5,674 bases of DNA, taken from the NCBI GenBank assembly GCA_023262195.1, contig JALRDM010000015.1:1-5674 (forward strand), read 5' to 3'. The position numbers and the translations under genes were made by a program. The notes beneath the pieces are model-generated. The model saw only the letters and a list, made by a program, of their open reading frames with translations. It was not told the origin of the DNA and did no database searches. Source of the DNA: Salibacteraceae bacterium (lineage in GTDB: Bacteria; Bacteroidota; Bacteroidia; Flavobacteriales_G; Salibacteraceae). Position 1 is the stretch's first letter. Every line of letters starts with the position of its first letter. Positions 1 to 5,674 of the stretch are shown piece by piece.

Positions 1-528
1 CACTTTTCTAATCATTGGATTACTTTGACTAGAGTCTCTGTGAAACTGTATGTATCCATAGCCAGAGTCAGGTCGTGTGGGTTCGATACCCAGTGTAACT
101 AAGTTACCTGTATTGATGGCGTGTTCAATGCCTGCCTCTATAGCGGTTTGAAATGTTTTTTGCTTAAGAATGATATGATCTGCAGGTGTAATTACCATTA
201 CAGACTCAGGGTCTTTCTTAAAGAGCTTGTAGGCAGCATAAGCAATACAAGGCGCTGTGTTTCTTCGGCTTGGCTCGAGTAGTATTTGGTGGTTGTCAAG
301 TTTTGGAAGATGTTGTTTGGTGATCTCCGCATACTCTTTTGACGTTACTACATAGAAGTTTTCTGGTGGACATATTGGATTAAATCGTTCATAGGTTAAT
401 TGGATTAAAGATGACCCCGTACCCAATATATCCAAGTATTGCTTGGGCATAGATTGTCGGCTCATTGGCCAAAATCTACTTCCAATACCTCCGGCCATAG
501 CCACACAGTACACATTACTTCTATTCAT
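1..528 (-). CDS. manC: Mannose-1-phosphate guanylyltransferase (GDP-mannose pyrophosphorylase), N-terminal 176 residues, cut by window edge
   Basis: Makes GDP-mannose from mannose-1-phosphate and GTP in the cytoplasm, feeding mannose, fucose or rhamnose-type sugars into surface polysaccharides and glycoproteins. Seen in the translation: the nucleotidyltransferase signature A-G-G-I-G-S-R-F-W-P-M-S-R at residues 12-24 followed by P-K-Q at 28-30; the E-P-x-x-R-N-T-A-P motif at 85-93; P-A-D-H at 115-118; and L-G-I-E-P-T-R-P-D-S-G-Y-G-Y-I at 146-160. These are the hallmarks of the ManC/RfbM-type family. The ATG at 526-528 is the first in frame and puts the signature at the usual distance from the N-terminus. 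The frame is open to base 1, so the C-terminal half (single-domain members have roughly 350 residues) is missing, and whether a fused isomerase domain follows cannot be seen. It lies 71 bases downstream of the SprT-like gene on the same strand, with its own candidate promoter in the gap. Confidence 0.95.
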   Translation of the reverse strand, partial: MNRSNVYCVAMAGGIGSRFWPMSRQSMPKQYLDILGTGSSLIQLTYERFNPICPPENFYVVTSKEYAEITKQHLPKLDNHQILLEPSRRNTAPCIAYAAYKLFKKDPESVMVITPADHIILKQKTFQTAIEAGIEHAINTGNLVTLGIEPTRPDSGYGYIQFHRDSSQSNPMIRKV

Positions 529-551
529 GTTCTTGATCTTAAAAATGGCCG

Positions 552-577
552 CAAATGTACGCTTCGCCTATATCAAA
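552..577 (-). promoter_or_regulatory. Candidate Bacteroidota-type promoter for the guanylyltransferase gene
   Basis: Read on the minus strand, TACATTTG at 559-552 matches the Bacteroidota -7 consensus TAnnTTTG exactly and lies 23 bases before the ATG at 528. A TTTG at 577-574 could be the -33 box, but the 14-base gap between the boxes is shorter than the roughly 17-20 expected, so only the -7 element is well supported. It would let this gene be transcribed apart from the SprT-like gene upstream. Activity is inferred from the match alone. Confidence 0.5.
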
Positions 578-599
578 GAGATTGGTGTAAAGATTAACC

Positions 600-1211
600 C
601 TATATCAAATCTATTTTGCTTTCACCATGGATGAGGTAAAACCGTCCCGTTGAGACCTCTTCACACCGATACCGAGTCCTGCGCAATTCTCCTTTTATAA
701 ACTTGCGGTTAGATGAGGTTGAAAACGCAGCGCCAAAGGGTATATCATTGAGCGTGATGTGCGATTCAGAGTCATATCTCCTTAAGGCCTTTAAAAGTCT
801 TTGGTCACTGCAAGAGGCGGCTTTGGGTCGGTTGATATGGTTTATTATATCAGGTCTTATCTCGGATGGGAATACTTCGGCTGTGAGTAACTCTGCGAGC
901 AAGTGTTGGTATTCAATTTTCCAGCTATCACCATGTGGTTCTTTGAGCGACTTGCGTTTTGTGAAGTCAATGAGGTGGGCTATCTCGTGCGTGAATGTGA
1001 TTAGAAAGGAATATGGATTGAGATCACCGTTGACTGATATTTGTGCATGGCCATTTCCGAGTGCTTTGGGTCTAAAATCGCCCAGCTTAGTCTTACGAGG
1101 CTTTGATATCTTAATATTTACTGGATACTCAGTGACCCATTTATGAGCGATAGCGCAAGCGGCCATTGGCATATAGTTGCTCAGTTTGGATACAAACTGA
1201 TTTTCGGTCAT
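600..1211 (-). CDS. SprT-like domain protein (putative zinc metalloprotease fold), 203 residues
   Basis: Shows the SprT-like zinc site: H-E-I-A-H at residues 75-79 (HExxH, two His ligands and the catalytic Glu) and a third candidate ligand in H-G-D-S-W at 93-97. SprT relatives include the eukaryotic Spartan/SPRTN DNA-protein crosslink protease and bacterial SprT; the bacterial role is poorly defined, so no substrate is assigned. The C-terminal part has a basic R-R-T-R-Y-R-C stretch near residues 178-184 followed by a G-R-F-Y-L strand, as I recall for Bacteroidota members. There is no signal peptide or membrane segment, so it should be cytoplasmic. The ATG at 1211 is preferred over one at 1256: it overlaps the stop of the upstream lipoprotein gene as ATGA, suggesting translational coupling, and the 15 extra residues of the longer form would lie inside that gene. 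The gene ends in TAG at 602-600. Confidence 0.88.
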   Translation of the reverse strand: MTENQFVSKLSNYMPMAACAIAHKWVTEYPVNIKISKPRKTKLGDFRPKALGNGHAQISVNGDLNPYSFLITFTHEIAHLIDFTKRKSLKEPHGDSWKIEYQHLLAELLTAEVFPSEIRPDIINHINRPKAASCSDQRLLKALRRYDSESHITLNDIPFGAAFSTSSNRKFIKGELRRTRYRCEEVSTGRFYLIHGESKIDLI

Positions 1212-1339
1212 GGTATTTGAACCTGAGTAGTTTGGTTTATGCTCCAATGGGGGCAATCACAATCTTTACCCTTAAAAAGTTTACATCCTGCTAGAGTCGA
1301 AAGCAAGATCAGAACTATTGCTAGTCTTTTCACATGCAT
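1208..1339 (-). CDS. Very small lipoprotein, 43 residues
   Basis: A short reading frame from ATG at 1339 to TGA at 1210-1208. It starts with M-H-V-K-R, has a hydrophobic stretch at residues 6-17 and a lipobox L-A-G-C at 16-19, so signal peptidase II should leave a lipid-anchored mature peptide of only 25 residues. The residues after the lipidated cysteine are K-L-F-K-G-K, then C-D-C-P-H-W at 27-32, then a polar tail. The stop codon shares ATGA with the start of the SprT-like gene, which argues strongly that both are translated from one message. The GTG two codons downstream is a possible alternative start and would not change the lipobox. Function is unknown; localisation to a periplasm-facing membrane is inferred from the lipobox. 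Standard gene callers with a length cut-off would miss it. Confidence 0.75.
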   Translation of the reverse strand: MHVKRLAIVLILLSTLAGCKLFKGKDCDCPHWSINQTTQVQIP

Positions 1340-1355
1340 GGGGATAAAGCTACTG

Positions 1356-1363
1356 CAAATTGA
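1356..1363 (-). promoter_or_regulatory. Weak candidate -7 box for the lipoprotein/SprT-like operon
   Basis: On the minus strand TCAATTTG at 1363-1356 fits TAnnTTTG at all but the second base and lies 16 bases before the lipoprotein ATG at 1339. A TTG at 1380-1378 lies 14 bases further upstream, which is short for a -33 box. It sits in the 61-base gap between two divergent operons, where a promoter for this strand is required, but the match is imperfect. Confidence 0.35.
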
Positions 1364-1387
1364 CTAAATCACGCGAGCAATAAGATT

Positions 1388-1395
1388 TACATTTG
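1388..1395 (+). promoter_or_regulatory. Candidate -7 box for the mlaEF operon, almost touching the start codon
   Basis: TACATTTG matches the Bacteroidota -7 consensus TAnnTTTG exactly and ends five bases before the ATG at 1401. A transcript starting a few bases downstream of it would have almost no 5' leader. No TTG is present at the expected -33 distance (the nearest, at 1360-1362, is 25 bases upstream), so the assignment rests on the -7 match and its place in the divergent gap. Confidence 0.4.
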
Positions 1396-1400
1396 TGGCA

Positions 1401-2144
1401 ATGGGGAACTTTGTATTTCATCTCGGTAAGTACATAATGCTTATTTGGCGTGTGTTTAGCAAGCCTGAAAAGTTCTCCATATATCGTAGAAGGCTGTTTG
1501 ATGAAATGATTACCTTGGGATTAGACTCGCTTGGAATCATTATGGTCATTTCTGTATTCATGGGTGCGGTTATAACGATTCAAACTGCTGCGAACATCGA
1601 TAGTGCTTTCATACCAACTTACACCATTGGTTTTACCACAAGACAATCTACCATATTGGAATTTAGTCCAACAATTATGGCGCTCATATTGGCTGGTAAA
1701 GTTGGCTCAAACATCGCATCAGAAATTGGTACGATGCGCATTACAGAGCAGATTGATGCACTCGAAATTATGGGCGTGAATTCATCTGCTTTTTTGATCT
1801 TGCCTAAGATTATAGCAGCAGTATTGATCAATCCCTTCCTTACTATTATTTCTATGTTCGTTAGTATTGGAGGAGGTTATGCTATTGCGATGTTCACTGA
1901 TATTGTGACTGTATCTGATTATGTGTATGGAATACAACTTGATTTCAAGCCATTCCATGTCGCCTATGCTTTGATCAAAACGGCTGTGTTTGCCTTTTTG
2001 CTTACCTCAATACCTGCATATCAAGGTTACTATGCTTCTGGAAGCGCTCTGGAGGTTGGAAGTGCAAGTACACGAGGAGTTGTCTATAGTTCCATCGTAA
2101 TTCTTGTGGCCAACTACGTCATCACACAATTAATCTTGATATGA
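1401..2144 (+). CDS. mlaE: MlaE-family ABC transporter permease (lipid transport), 247 residues
   Basis: Inner-membrane permease of an MCE-type lipid ABC transporter, the family that moves phospholipids between the inner and outer membranes. Visible features: an amphipathic N-terminal segment, an early hydrophobic segment around residues 44-60, the conserved core E-F-S-P-T-I near 87-92, L-A-G-K-V-G-S-N-I-A-S-E-I-G-T-M-R near 97-113 and the family signature E-Q-I-D-A-L-E-I-M-G-V at 116-126, then two or three further hydrophobic segments. Length is normal for the family (about 245-260). The ATG at 1401 is chosen: an in-frame GTG at 1395 adds two residues but forms the last base of the candidate -7 box. 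The stop TGA at 2142-2144 overlaps the ATG of the ATPase gene, so the two are almost certainly co-translated. No Shine-Dalgarno sequence is visible. The symbol is assigned by family, not by demonstrated equivalence to the E. coli gene. Confidence 0.93.
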   Translation: MGNFVFHLGKYIMLIWRVFSKPEKFSIYRRRLFDEMITLGLDSLGIIMVISVFMGAVITIQTAANIDSAFIPTYTIGFTTRQSTILEFSPTIMALILAGKVGSNIASEIGTMRITEQIDALEIMGVNSSAFLILPKIIAAVLINPFLTIISMFVSIGGGYAIAMFTDIVTVSDYVYGIQLDFKPFHVAYALIKTAVFAFLLTSIPAYQGYYASGSALEVGSASTRGVVYSSIVILVANYVITQLILI

Positions 2145-2887
2145 TAGAGGTTGGGGATTTGAGCAAGTCTTTTGGCGATAAGGATGTTCTCAAAGGAATT
2201 TCCGTGACCTTCAATGCAGGCCAAACCAATCTTGTCATTGGTGCTAGTGGAAGCGGTAAGTCTACGCTTGCCCGATGCCTTATTGGCCTTGTGGAGCCAG
2301 ACTCAGGGAGCATATTATACGATGGGAGAGATTTTATGAAAATGAAGGATAAGGAACGCAAAGAACTCCGCAAGGAGGTGGGTTTCTTGTTTCAGGGAAG
2401 TGCTCTTTTTGATTTTATGAATGTGCAGCAAAATGTGCAGTTTCCGCTCGATATGCTTACCACGCTCTCTTCTAAAGAAAAGAAGGCGCGCGTAGCTGAA
2501 GTATTGGAACGCGTGGAGTTATCTGGCGCAGATAAGCTTATGCCAAGTGAACTGAGTGGAGGTATGAAAAAACGCGTTGGAATTGCTCGTGCTATTGCTC
2601 CACGGCCCAAGTACTTATTTTGTGACGAGCCTAACTCAGGACTTGATCCAATTACGGCAATCGTGATTGATAAGTTGATATATGAAATCACGAAAGAGTA
2701 TAATATCACTACACTGGGGATTACTCATGACATGAATTCTGTGCTTGAAATTGGTGATCAAATTATTTTTATTCATCAAGGCTATAAGGCCTGGGAAGGT
2801 AATAGAGATGAAATATTAGTCACAGATAGTAAGGAGGTGCTGGATTTTGTATATGCTTCCGAGTTTATGAAAAAAGCGAAGCCATAA
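2141..2887 (+). CDS. mlaF: MlaF-family ABC transporter ATP-binding protein, 248 residues
   Basis: Cytoplasmic ATPase that powers the MlaE-type permease encoded just upstream. All ABC motifs are intact: Walker A G-A-S-G-S-G-K-S-T at residues 34-42, Q-loop Gln at 85 in F-L-F-Q-G-S-A-L-F, signature L-S-G-G-M at 138-142, Walker B Y-L-F-C-D-E at 158-163 with the catalytic Glu at 163, D-loop S-G-L-D at 166-169, and H-loop His at 196 in T-H-D-M. Q-G-S-A-L-F-D after the Q-loop and the G-G-M-K-K-R signature extension are typical of MlaF-type rather than importer ATPases. The short C-terminal tail ends D-F-V-Y-A-S-E-F-M-K-K-A-K-P. The start overlaps the permease stop by four bases (ATGA). No MCE (MlaD) gene follows; a terminator and a convergent gene come next. 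Confidence 0.95.
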   Translation: MIEVGDLSKSFGDKDVLKGISVTFNAGQTNLVIGASGSGKSTLARCLIGLVEPDSGSILYDGRDFMKMKDKERKELRKEVGFLFQGSALFDFMNVQQNVQFPLDMLTTLSSKEKKARVAEVLERVELSGADKLMPSELSGGMKKRVGIARAIAPRPKYLFCDEPNSGLDPITAIVIDKLIYEITKEYNITTLGITHDMNSVLEIGDQIIFIHQGYKAWEGNRDEILVTDSKEVLDFVYASEFMKKAKP

Positions 2888-2914
2888 AAAACCCCAAGGT
2901 TTTGGCCTCAGGGT
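2886..2914 (-). terminator. Intrinsic terminator between convergent genes, strongest for the minus strand
   Basis: The arms at 2891-2899 (ACCCCAAGG) and 2906-2914 (CCTCAGGGT) flank a six-base loop. Transcribed from the minus strand the nine positions all pair, seven as Watson-Crick and two as G-U wobble, and a run of six T follows at 2891-2886: a good terminator for the surface-protein gene, which ends 28 bases upstream. In the plus-strand transcript the two central positions become C-A mismatches and no U-run follows, so it is weaker there. An alternative hairpin AAAACC/GGTTTT at 2888-2893 and 2898-2903, with loop CCAA, can form on either strand and may serve mlaF. Confidence 0.7.
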
Positions 2915-2941
2915 CTTCGAACTTTAAAAATAGAAATCAAA

Positions 2942-5674
2942 TTATCGTTGTTGGAAGTCGTTGGTAAGGATTAATGTGCCATCGCGCCTTACAAACTGAT
3001 CGTGGTCAGTAAATAGCACAATGCGCCAAGCGTATGCACCCATAGGAGCATGCTGTTCGTTGACCATTCCATCCCACTCAAAGTTTTTATCTGTTGTGCT
3101 AAACACCGTATTACCCCAACGATCATATACCTCTAGTTTCATCTCACGTATTCCGAGCGATTTAATTGACCAGGTCTCATTAATGCCATCATTGTTTGGA
3201 GTGAAACTACTTGGGATATAGAGGTGATACTCTGGTTGAACGAGCACTGTTGCTACATCTGAGCATCCATAGTCATTTGCAACCTTGAATTCAACTTCAT
3301 AACCCATACCATCTGGCATAGTGATTACAGGTTCGGCCACAGCAGAAGTCAGTCCCAAATCCAAGACTGTCCAATCAAAAAAGCGAATGGTATCTGTTGA
3401 CCATGATTTATCATGGAATCGCACATCGTAGTCATTGACATACTCATATTCAAAGTCAGATTCAATCTCTGAAACAATTACTTCCACTTGTCCATTTCGC
3501 ACAGTATCACATTGATCGACAATTCTTACGGGATACGTTGTTGTCTCAGTTGGTTTAATGGTATGAAATCGCCCGGTTGACTGTAACGAATTCTCCCAGA
3601 AGTACTTGTAATTACCACCACCATTAATGCCCTTGGCTTCGAGCACTATGATATCGCCTTTACACATGACTGTATCATTGGTCAATTCGTAAGACAGATC
3701 ATTTTTATCAGCTATAATCGCCCACACCGTTTTTTCTACAGTATCAGCACGACATCCATCCGTGAGTTTCACGGTGAATTTCTTATCGCTGTAAATGATC
3801 TCTTGAATATAAGTTGTTGTGTCTATGTAGTCATTCCAACTCATCAAATAACCAAATCCAAATCCACCGGTGGGAACGGGTGGTCCGAAATGAGCTTTCA
3901 TTTCAGGGCATGCAAGAGTGTCGTTTTGTACACCTCTGATCACTAATGGATCTGCCACTGGTACATTAACCACGAGCGAGTCCACATACTCTACTAAGCC
4001 ACAAACATCTGTGACTGTGACATAGTACTTTTCTGTGAGCAATGGTGCCACCACTGTGGAAGAATCGGTTACTCCATCACTCCATTGATATGAATATGGA
4101 GGATACCCACCAGACGCTACTACTCCAATAGTAATTGGGTCACCAGGACAATCAATGAGACTTACATCCGTGTCTTCTGTTTCCGTGATAACAGGATCAT
4201 TCTCAACGTAAAGATTGAAGGTTTTTACTACGGTTTCTTGAGTACAGTTTCTAGTAATGGTAACGGTGTAAGTTGTATCAACTGTACTAAACACTGATAT
4301 TGTCGAATCTGTGGATCCAGTGCTCCATAAAAAGTCAATATCACCGTGCCAGTTGCCATCATTAAACTGCACTCCTACGGCTATATCTACCGGTGGACTG
4401 GTACAATTGATGGTTTGTTTGTCTCCAATTTTTGTGGCTTGCCACGGTACGTTAAATACTCCAACGGTAACAAACCCAGTTAATTCTTGATCGCCACACC
4501 CATCTTCAACAACCACGGAGTAGGCAGTTGTAACAGGTGGCTGCACGTTTTGAGTTGAATCGGTGTGACCATTGCTCCAAGCATAGGTGTACGGTGGAAG
4601 TCCAGTAGGGGTGACTCCAATAAATGCGGGAGGATCATTGCAATCAAGTGTAGTTGCACCAAACATATTCAGATTCAGCGCGGGTTGGTCCACAATCGTG
4701 AGGTTAAGAGTATCATCTCCATCACACATAGTGACTGCTGAATCCGTGATTACAAAATCGAATGTCTCAAAAACCTCCGCAAGTTGATCATAGTAAATAT
4801 CTATATCTAGTTCTACATGTGCACTATCTTGGGGGAAGGTGATGGTACAATCGTAGACTCCAGTGTTGTTATTAAATACACAGTTCGGAACTTGTTCATA
4901 GTCTAAGCCCATGGTGGCCGTGCCTGCAATTTTATACTCTAAAGTATATGGTGGATAAGTAGAATCTACACGATCGAAACCTAATTCCAGACTTCCGCAG
5001 CCCTCATACAGAGCGGTATCAAATCCAAAAGGATTGTAGGAGGGTTGTGGGTTTACAGAAACTCCAAAAAATTCAAAGCTTTTTGCCTTTAGAAAAACTG
5101 ACGAATCAAAAATCCAATCTACACCATCACAGATAGCAAGTTTTACATGGTAAGTATCGCACGCCTGCACCGCAATTGCTTGGGTCTGGAAAACATCTGT
5201 CCAAGCACCACCAAAGTTACCAGCATTGCCAGCAGCATAGGCAAAAGCCTGAGCAGTCGGGCCAGTATTGTAATACTGGTTATAGGATGGATTTCCATTA
5301 CATGGAGGAGAGCCTGTACCATTGTGGATGGAGGTGATGGCAACGGGCAAGCTTACTGTGCCCGGCACAATAGATACGTTGCGAGCATTGTTTGAATAGG
5401 TTCCATTTATTCCTGGTCCACTAATAAAAAAACCAAAGGCATCATTGTATTGCGAACAGGGATAGTTTGGCCATTCTTCTGATCCAAAACAGTATTCAAA
5501 TGCCACCGAGTCATCTTGAGCGGCTACAAAATCAAACTCTAATACGCAACGATCGCGCATGATAGAAGGAGGGGTGCCCCATCCTACGGACTGTGCAACA
5601 GCTAATACATCGGCATCACCCGGGCCTTGAAAACTTGCTGATGAGAAGCCATTCACAGGAAGTGTATTGATATT
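2942..5674 (-). CDS. Choice-of-anchor L domain, multi-repeat secreted protein with T9SS type B (gliding-motility-associated) C-terminal sorting domain; N-terminus beyond window edge
   Basis: At least 910 residues (numbered here from the right edge), a large protein expected to be exported by the type IX secretion system and attached to or released from the cell surface. Domains in order: choice-of-anchor L, about 1-200, with F-G-S-E-E-W at 63-68, N-D-A-F-G-F-F-I-S-G-P-G at 77-88 and C-D-T-Y-H-V-K-L-A-I near 172; a Calx-beta-like module, about 205-330, with G-T-A-T-M-G-L-D-Y near 251; five SprB/Ig-like repeats, about 335-735; a PKD-like module, about 736-815; and the sorting domain from 816, with Y-I-P-S-S-F-T-P-N-N-D-G-I-N-E at 819-833, V-Y-D-R-W-G-N near 849, and W-D-G and G-A-Y-A-W-R later. 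The frame is open to the window edge with no in-frame ATG; a GTG at 5656 is not credible because domain sequence continues upstream of it. The signal peptide must lie outside. Ligand unknown; a role in adhesion or gliding is only an inference from the family. Confidence 0.92.
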   Translation of the reverse strand, partial: NINTLPVNGFSSASFQGPGDADVLAVAQSVGWGTPPSIMRDRCVLEFDFVAAQDDSVAFEYCFGSEEWPNYPCSQYNDAFGFFISGPGINGTYSNNARNVSIVPGTVSLPVAITSIHNGTGSPPCNGNPSYNQYYNTGPTAQAFAYAAGNAGNFGGAWTDVFQTQAIAVQACDTYHVKLAICDGVDWIFDSSVFLKAKSFEFFGVSVNPQPSYNPFGFDTALYEGCGSLELGFDRVDSTYPPYTLEYKIAGTATMGLDYEQVPNCVFNNNTGVYDCTITFPQDSAHVELDIDIYYDQLAEVFETFDFVITDSAVTMCDGDDTLNLTIVDQPALNLNMFGATTLDCNDPPAFIGVTPTGLPPYTYAWSNGHTDSTQNVQPPVTTAYSVVVEDGCGDQELTGFVTVGVFNVPWQATKIGDKQTINCTSPPVDIAVGVQFNDGNWHGDIDFLWSTGSTDSTISVFSTVDTTYTVTITRNCTQETVVKTFNLYVENDPVITETEDTDVSLIDCPGDPITIGVVASGGYPPYSYQWSDGVTDSSTVVAPLLTEKYYVTVTDVCGLVEYVDSLVVNVPVADPLVIRGVQNDTLACPEMKAHFGPPVPTGGFGFGYLMSWNDYIDTTTYIQEIIYSDKKFTVKLTDGCRADTVEKTVWAIIADKNDLSYELTNDTVMCKGDIIVLEAKGINGGGNYKYFWENSLQSTGRFHTIKPTETTTYPVRIVDQCDTVRNGQVEVIVSEIESDFEYEYVNDYDVRFHDKSWSTDTIRFFDWTVLDLGLTSAVAEPVITMPDGMGYEVEFKVANDYGCSDVATVLVQPEYHLYIPSSFTPNNDGINETWSIKSLGIREMKLEVYDRWGNTVFSTTDKNFEWDGMVNEQHAPMGAYAWRIVLFTDHDQFVRRDGTLILTNDFQQR
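3470..4672 (-). repeat. Five protein-level repeats of about 80 residues inside the surface protein
   Basis: Each unit has a first Cys, a Trp 21-26 residues later, and a second Cys 27-29 residues after the Trp. Numbered from the right edge, the Cys/Trp/Cys triplets are 345/366/393, 424/450/477, 509/531/558, 589/613/641 and 671/693/722, so the unit spacing is 79 to 85 residues. The first three units carry W-S-N-G, W-S-T-G or W-S-D-G and a T-x-Y-x-V-x-V strand, as in SprB/PKD-like beta-sandwiches; units four and five are more diverged. The two Cys probably form one disulfide per unit after export. No DNA-level identity between units is obvious, so this is an old duplication. Confidence 0.75.

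Noticed and set aside
443..634. 63-residue open frame on the plus strand
   Set aside because: It is antisense to the conserved N-terminus of the guanylyltransferase and its promoter gap, with no recognisable features.
703..1146. 147-residue open frame on the plus strand
   Set aside because: It lies wholly antisense to the SprT-like gene, shows no recognisable domain, and the opposite strand has a clear HExxH protein.
1212..1256. Longer N-terminus for the SprT-like protein starting at 1256
   Set aside because: The 15 extra residues overlap the lipoprotein frame, and the ATGA junction at 1208-1211 gives a better supported start.
1395..1400. GTG start for mlaE two codons upstream of the ATG
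   Set aside because: The G is the last base of a good TAnnTTTG box and the ATG fits the family N-terminus equally well. It cannot be excluded.
3470..4672. Possible recent DNA tandem duplication or recombination hotspot
   Set aside because: The repeat is visible only at protein level; I see no long identical DNA stretches between units.
5143..5395. Short open frames on both strands within the surface-protein gene
   Set aside because: They are alternative-frame shadows of a long gene with strong domain evidence; they show no motif of their own.
5654..5674. GTG at 5656 as the start of the surface protein
   Set aside because: The frame stays open to the window edge, and the choice-of-anchor L domain is clearly already under way, so this is an internal codon.

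Overview
The window looks like a piece of a Bacteroidota chromosome, probably of Flavobacteriales type. Three things point there: a type B type IX secretion (T9SS, gliding-motility-associated) C-terminal sorting domain on a large modular secreted protein; TAnnTTTG-type promoter elements (the Bacteroidota -7 box) close to gene starts; and weak or absent Shine-Dalgarno sequences. The taxon is inferred from these traits and was not tested by a search. Coding density is high, and I see no RNA genes, insertion sequences, CRISPR arrays, integrases or tandem DNA repeats.

Layout. On the minus strand, positions 1339 to 1 hold three genes read right to left: a 43-residue lipoprotein, a SprT-like zinc metalloprotease-fold protein whose ATG overlaps the lipoprotein stop codon (ATGA), and, after a 71-base gap with a candidate promoter, the first 176 codons of mannose-1-phosphate guanylyltransferase, which runs off the left edge. 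On the plus strand, diverging from a 61-base intergenic gap (1340-1400), is a two-gene unit for an ABC transporter of the MlaE/MlaF lipid-transport type, also joined by an ATGA overlap. A hairpin terminator lies between it and the convergent last gene. From 2942 to the right edge, minus strand, is a protein of at least 910 residues: choice-of-anchor L domain, Calx-beta-like module, five cysteine-paired beta-sandwich repeats, a PKD-like module and the T9SS type B sorting domain. Its N-terminus and signal peptide lie outside the window.

How the parts relate. Most genes serve the cell envelope: GDP-mannose supply for surface glycans, retrograde or anterograde phospholipid transport (MlaEF, with no substrate-binding MCE/MlaD gene visible here), an outer-membrane or periplasmic small lipoprotein, and a large exported surface protein. 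The MlaEF pair and the guanylyltransferase are housekeeping families; the surface protein is the more variable, lineage-specific part. I found no convincing new defence or mobile system. The least ordinary items are the very small lipoprotein gene, too short for default gene callers, and the regular five-repeat architecture of the surface protein.
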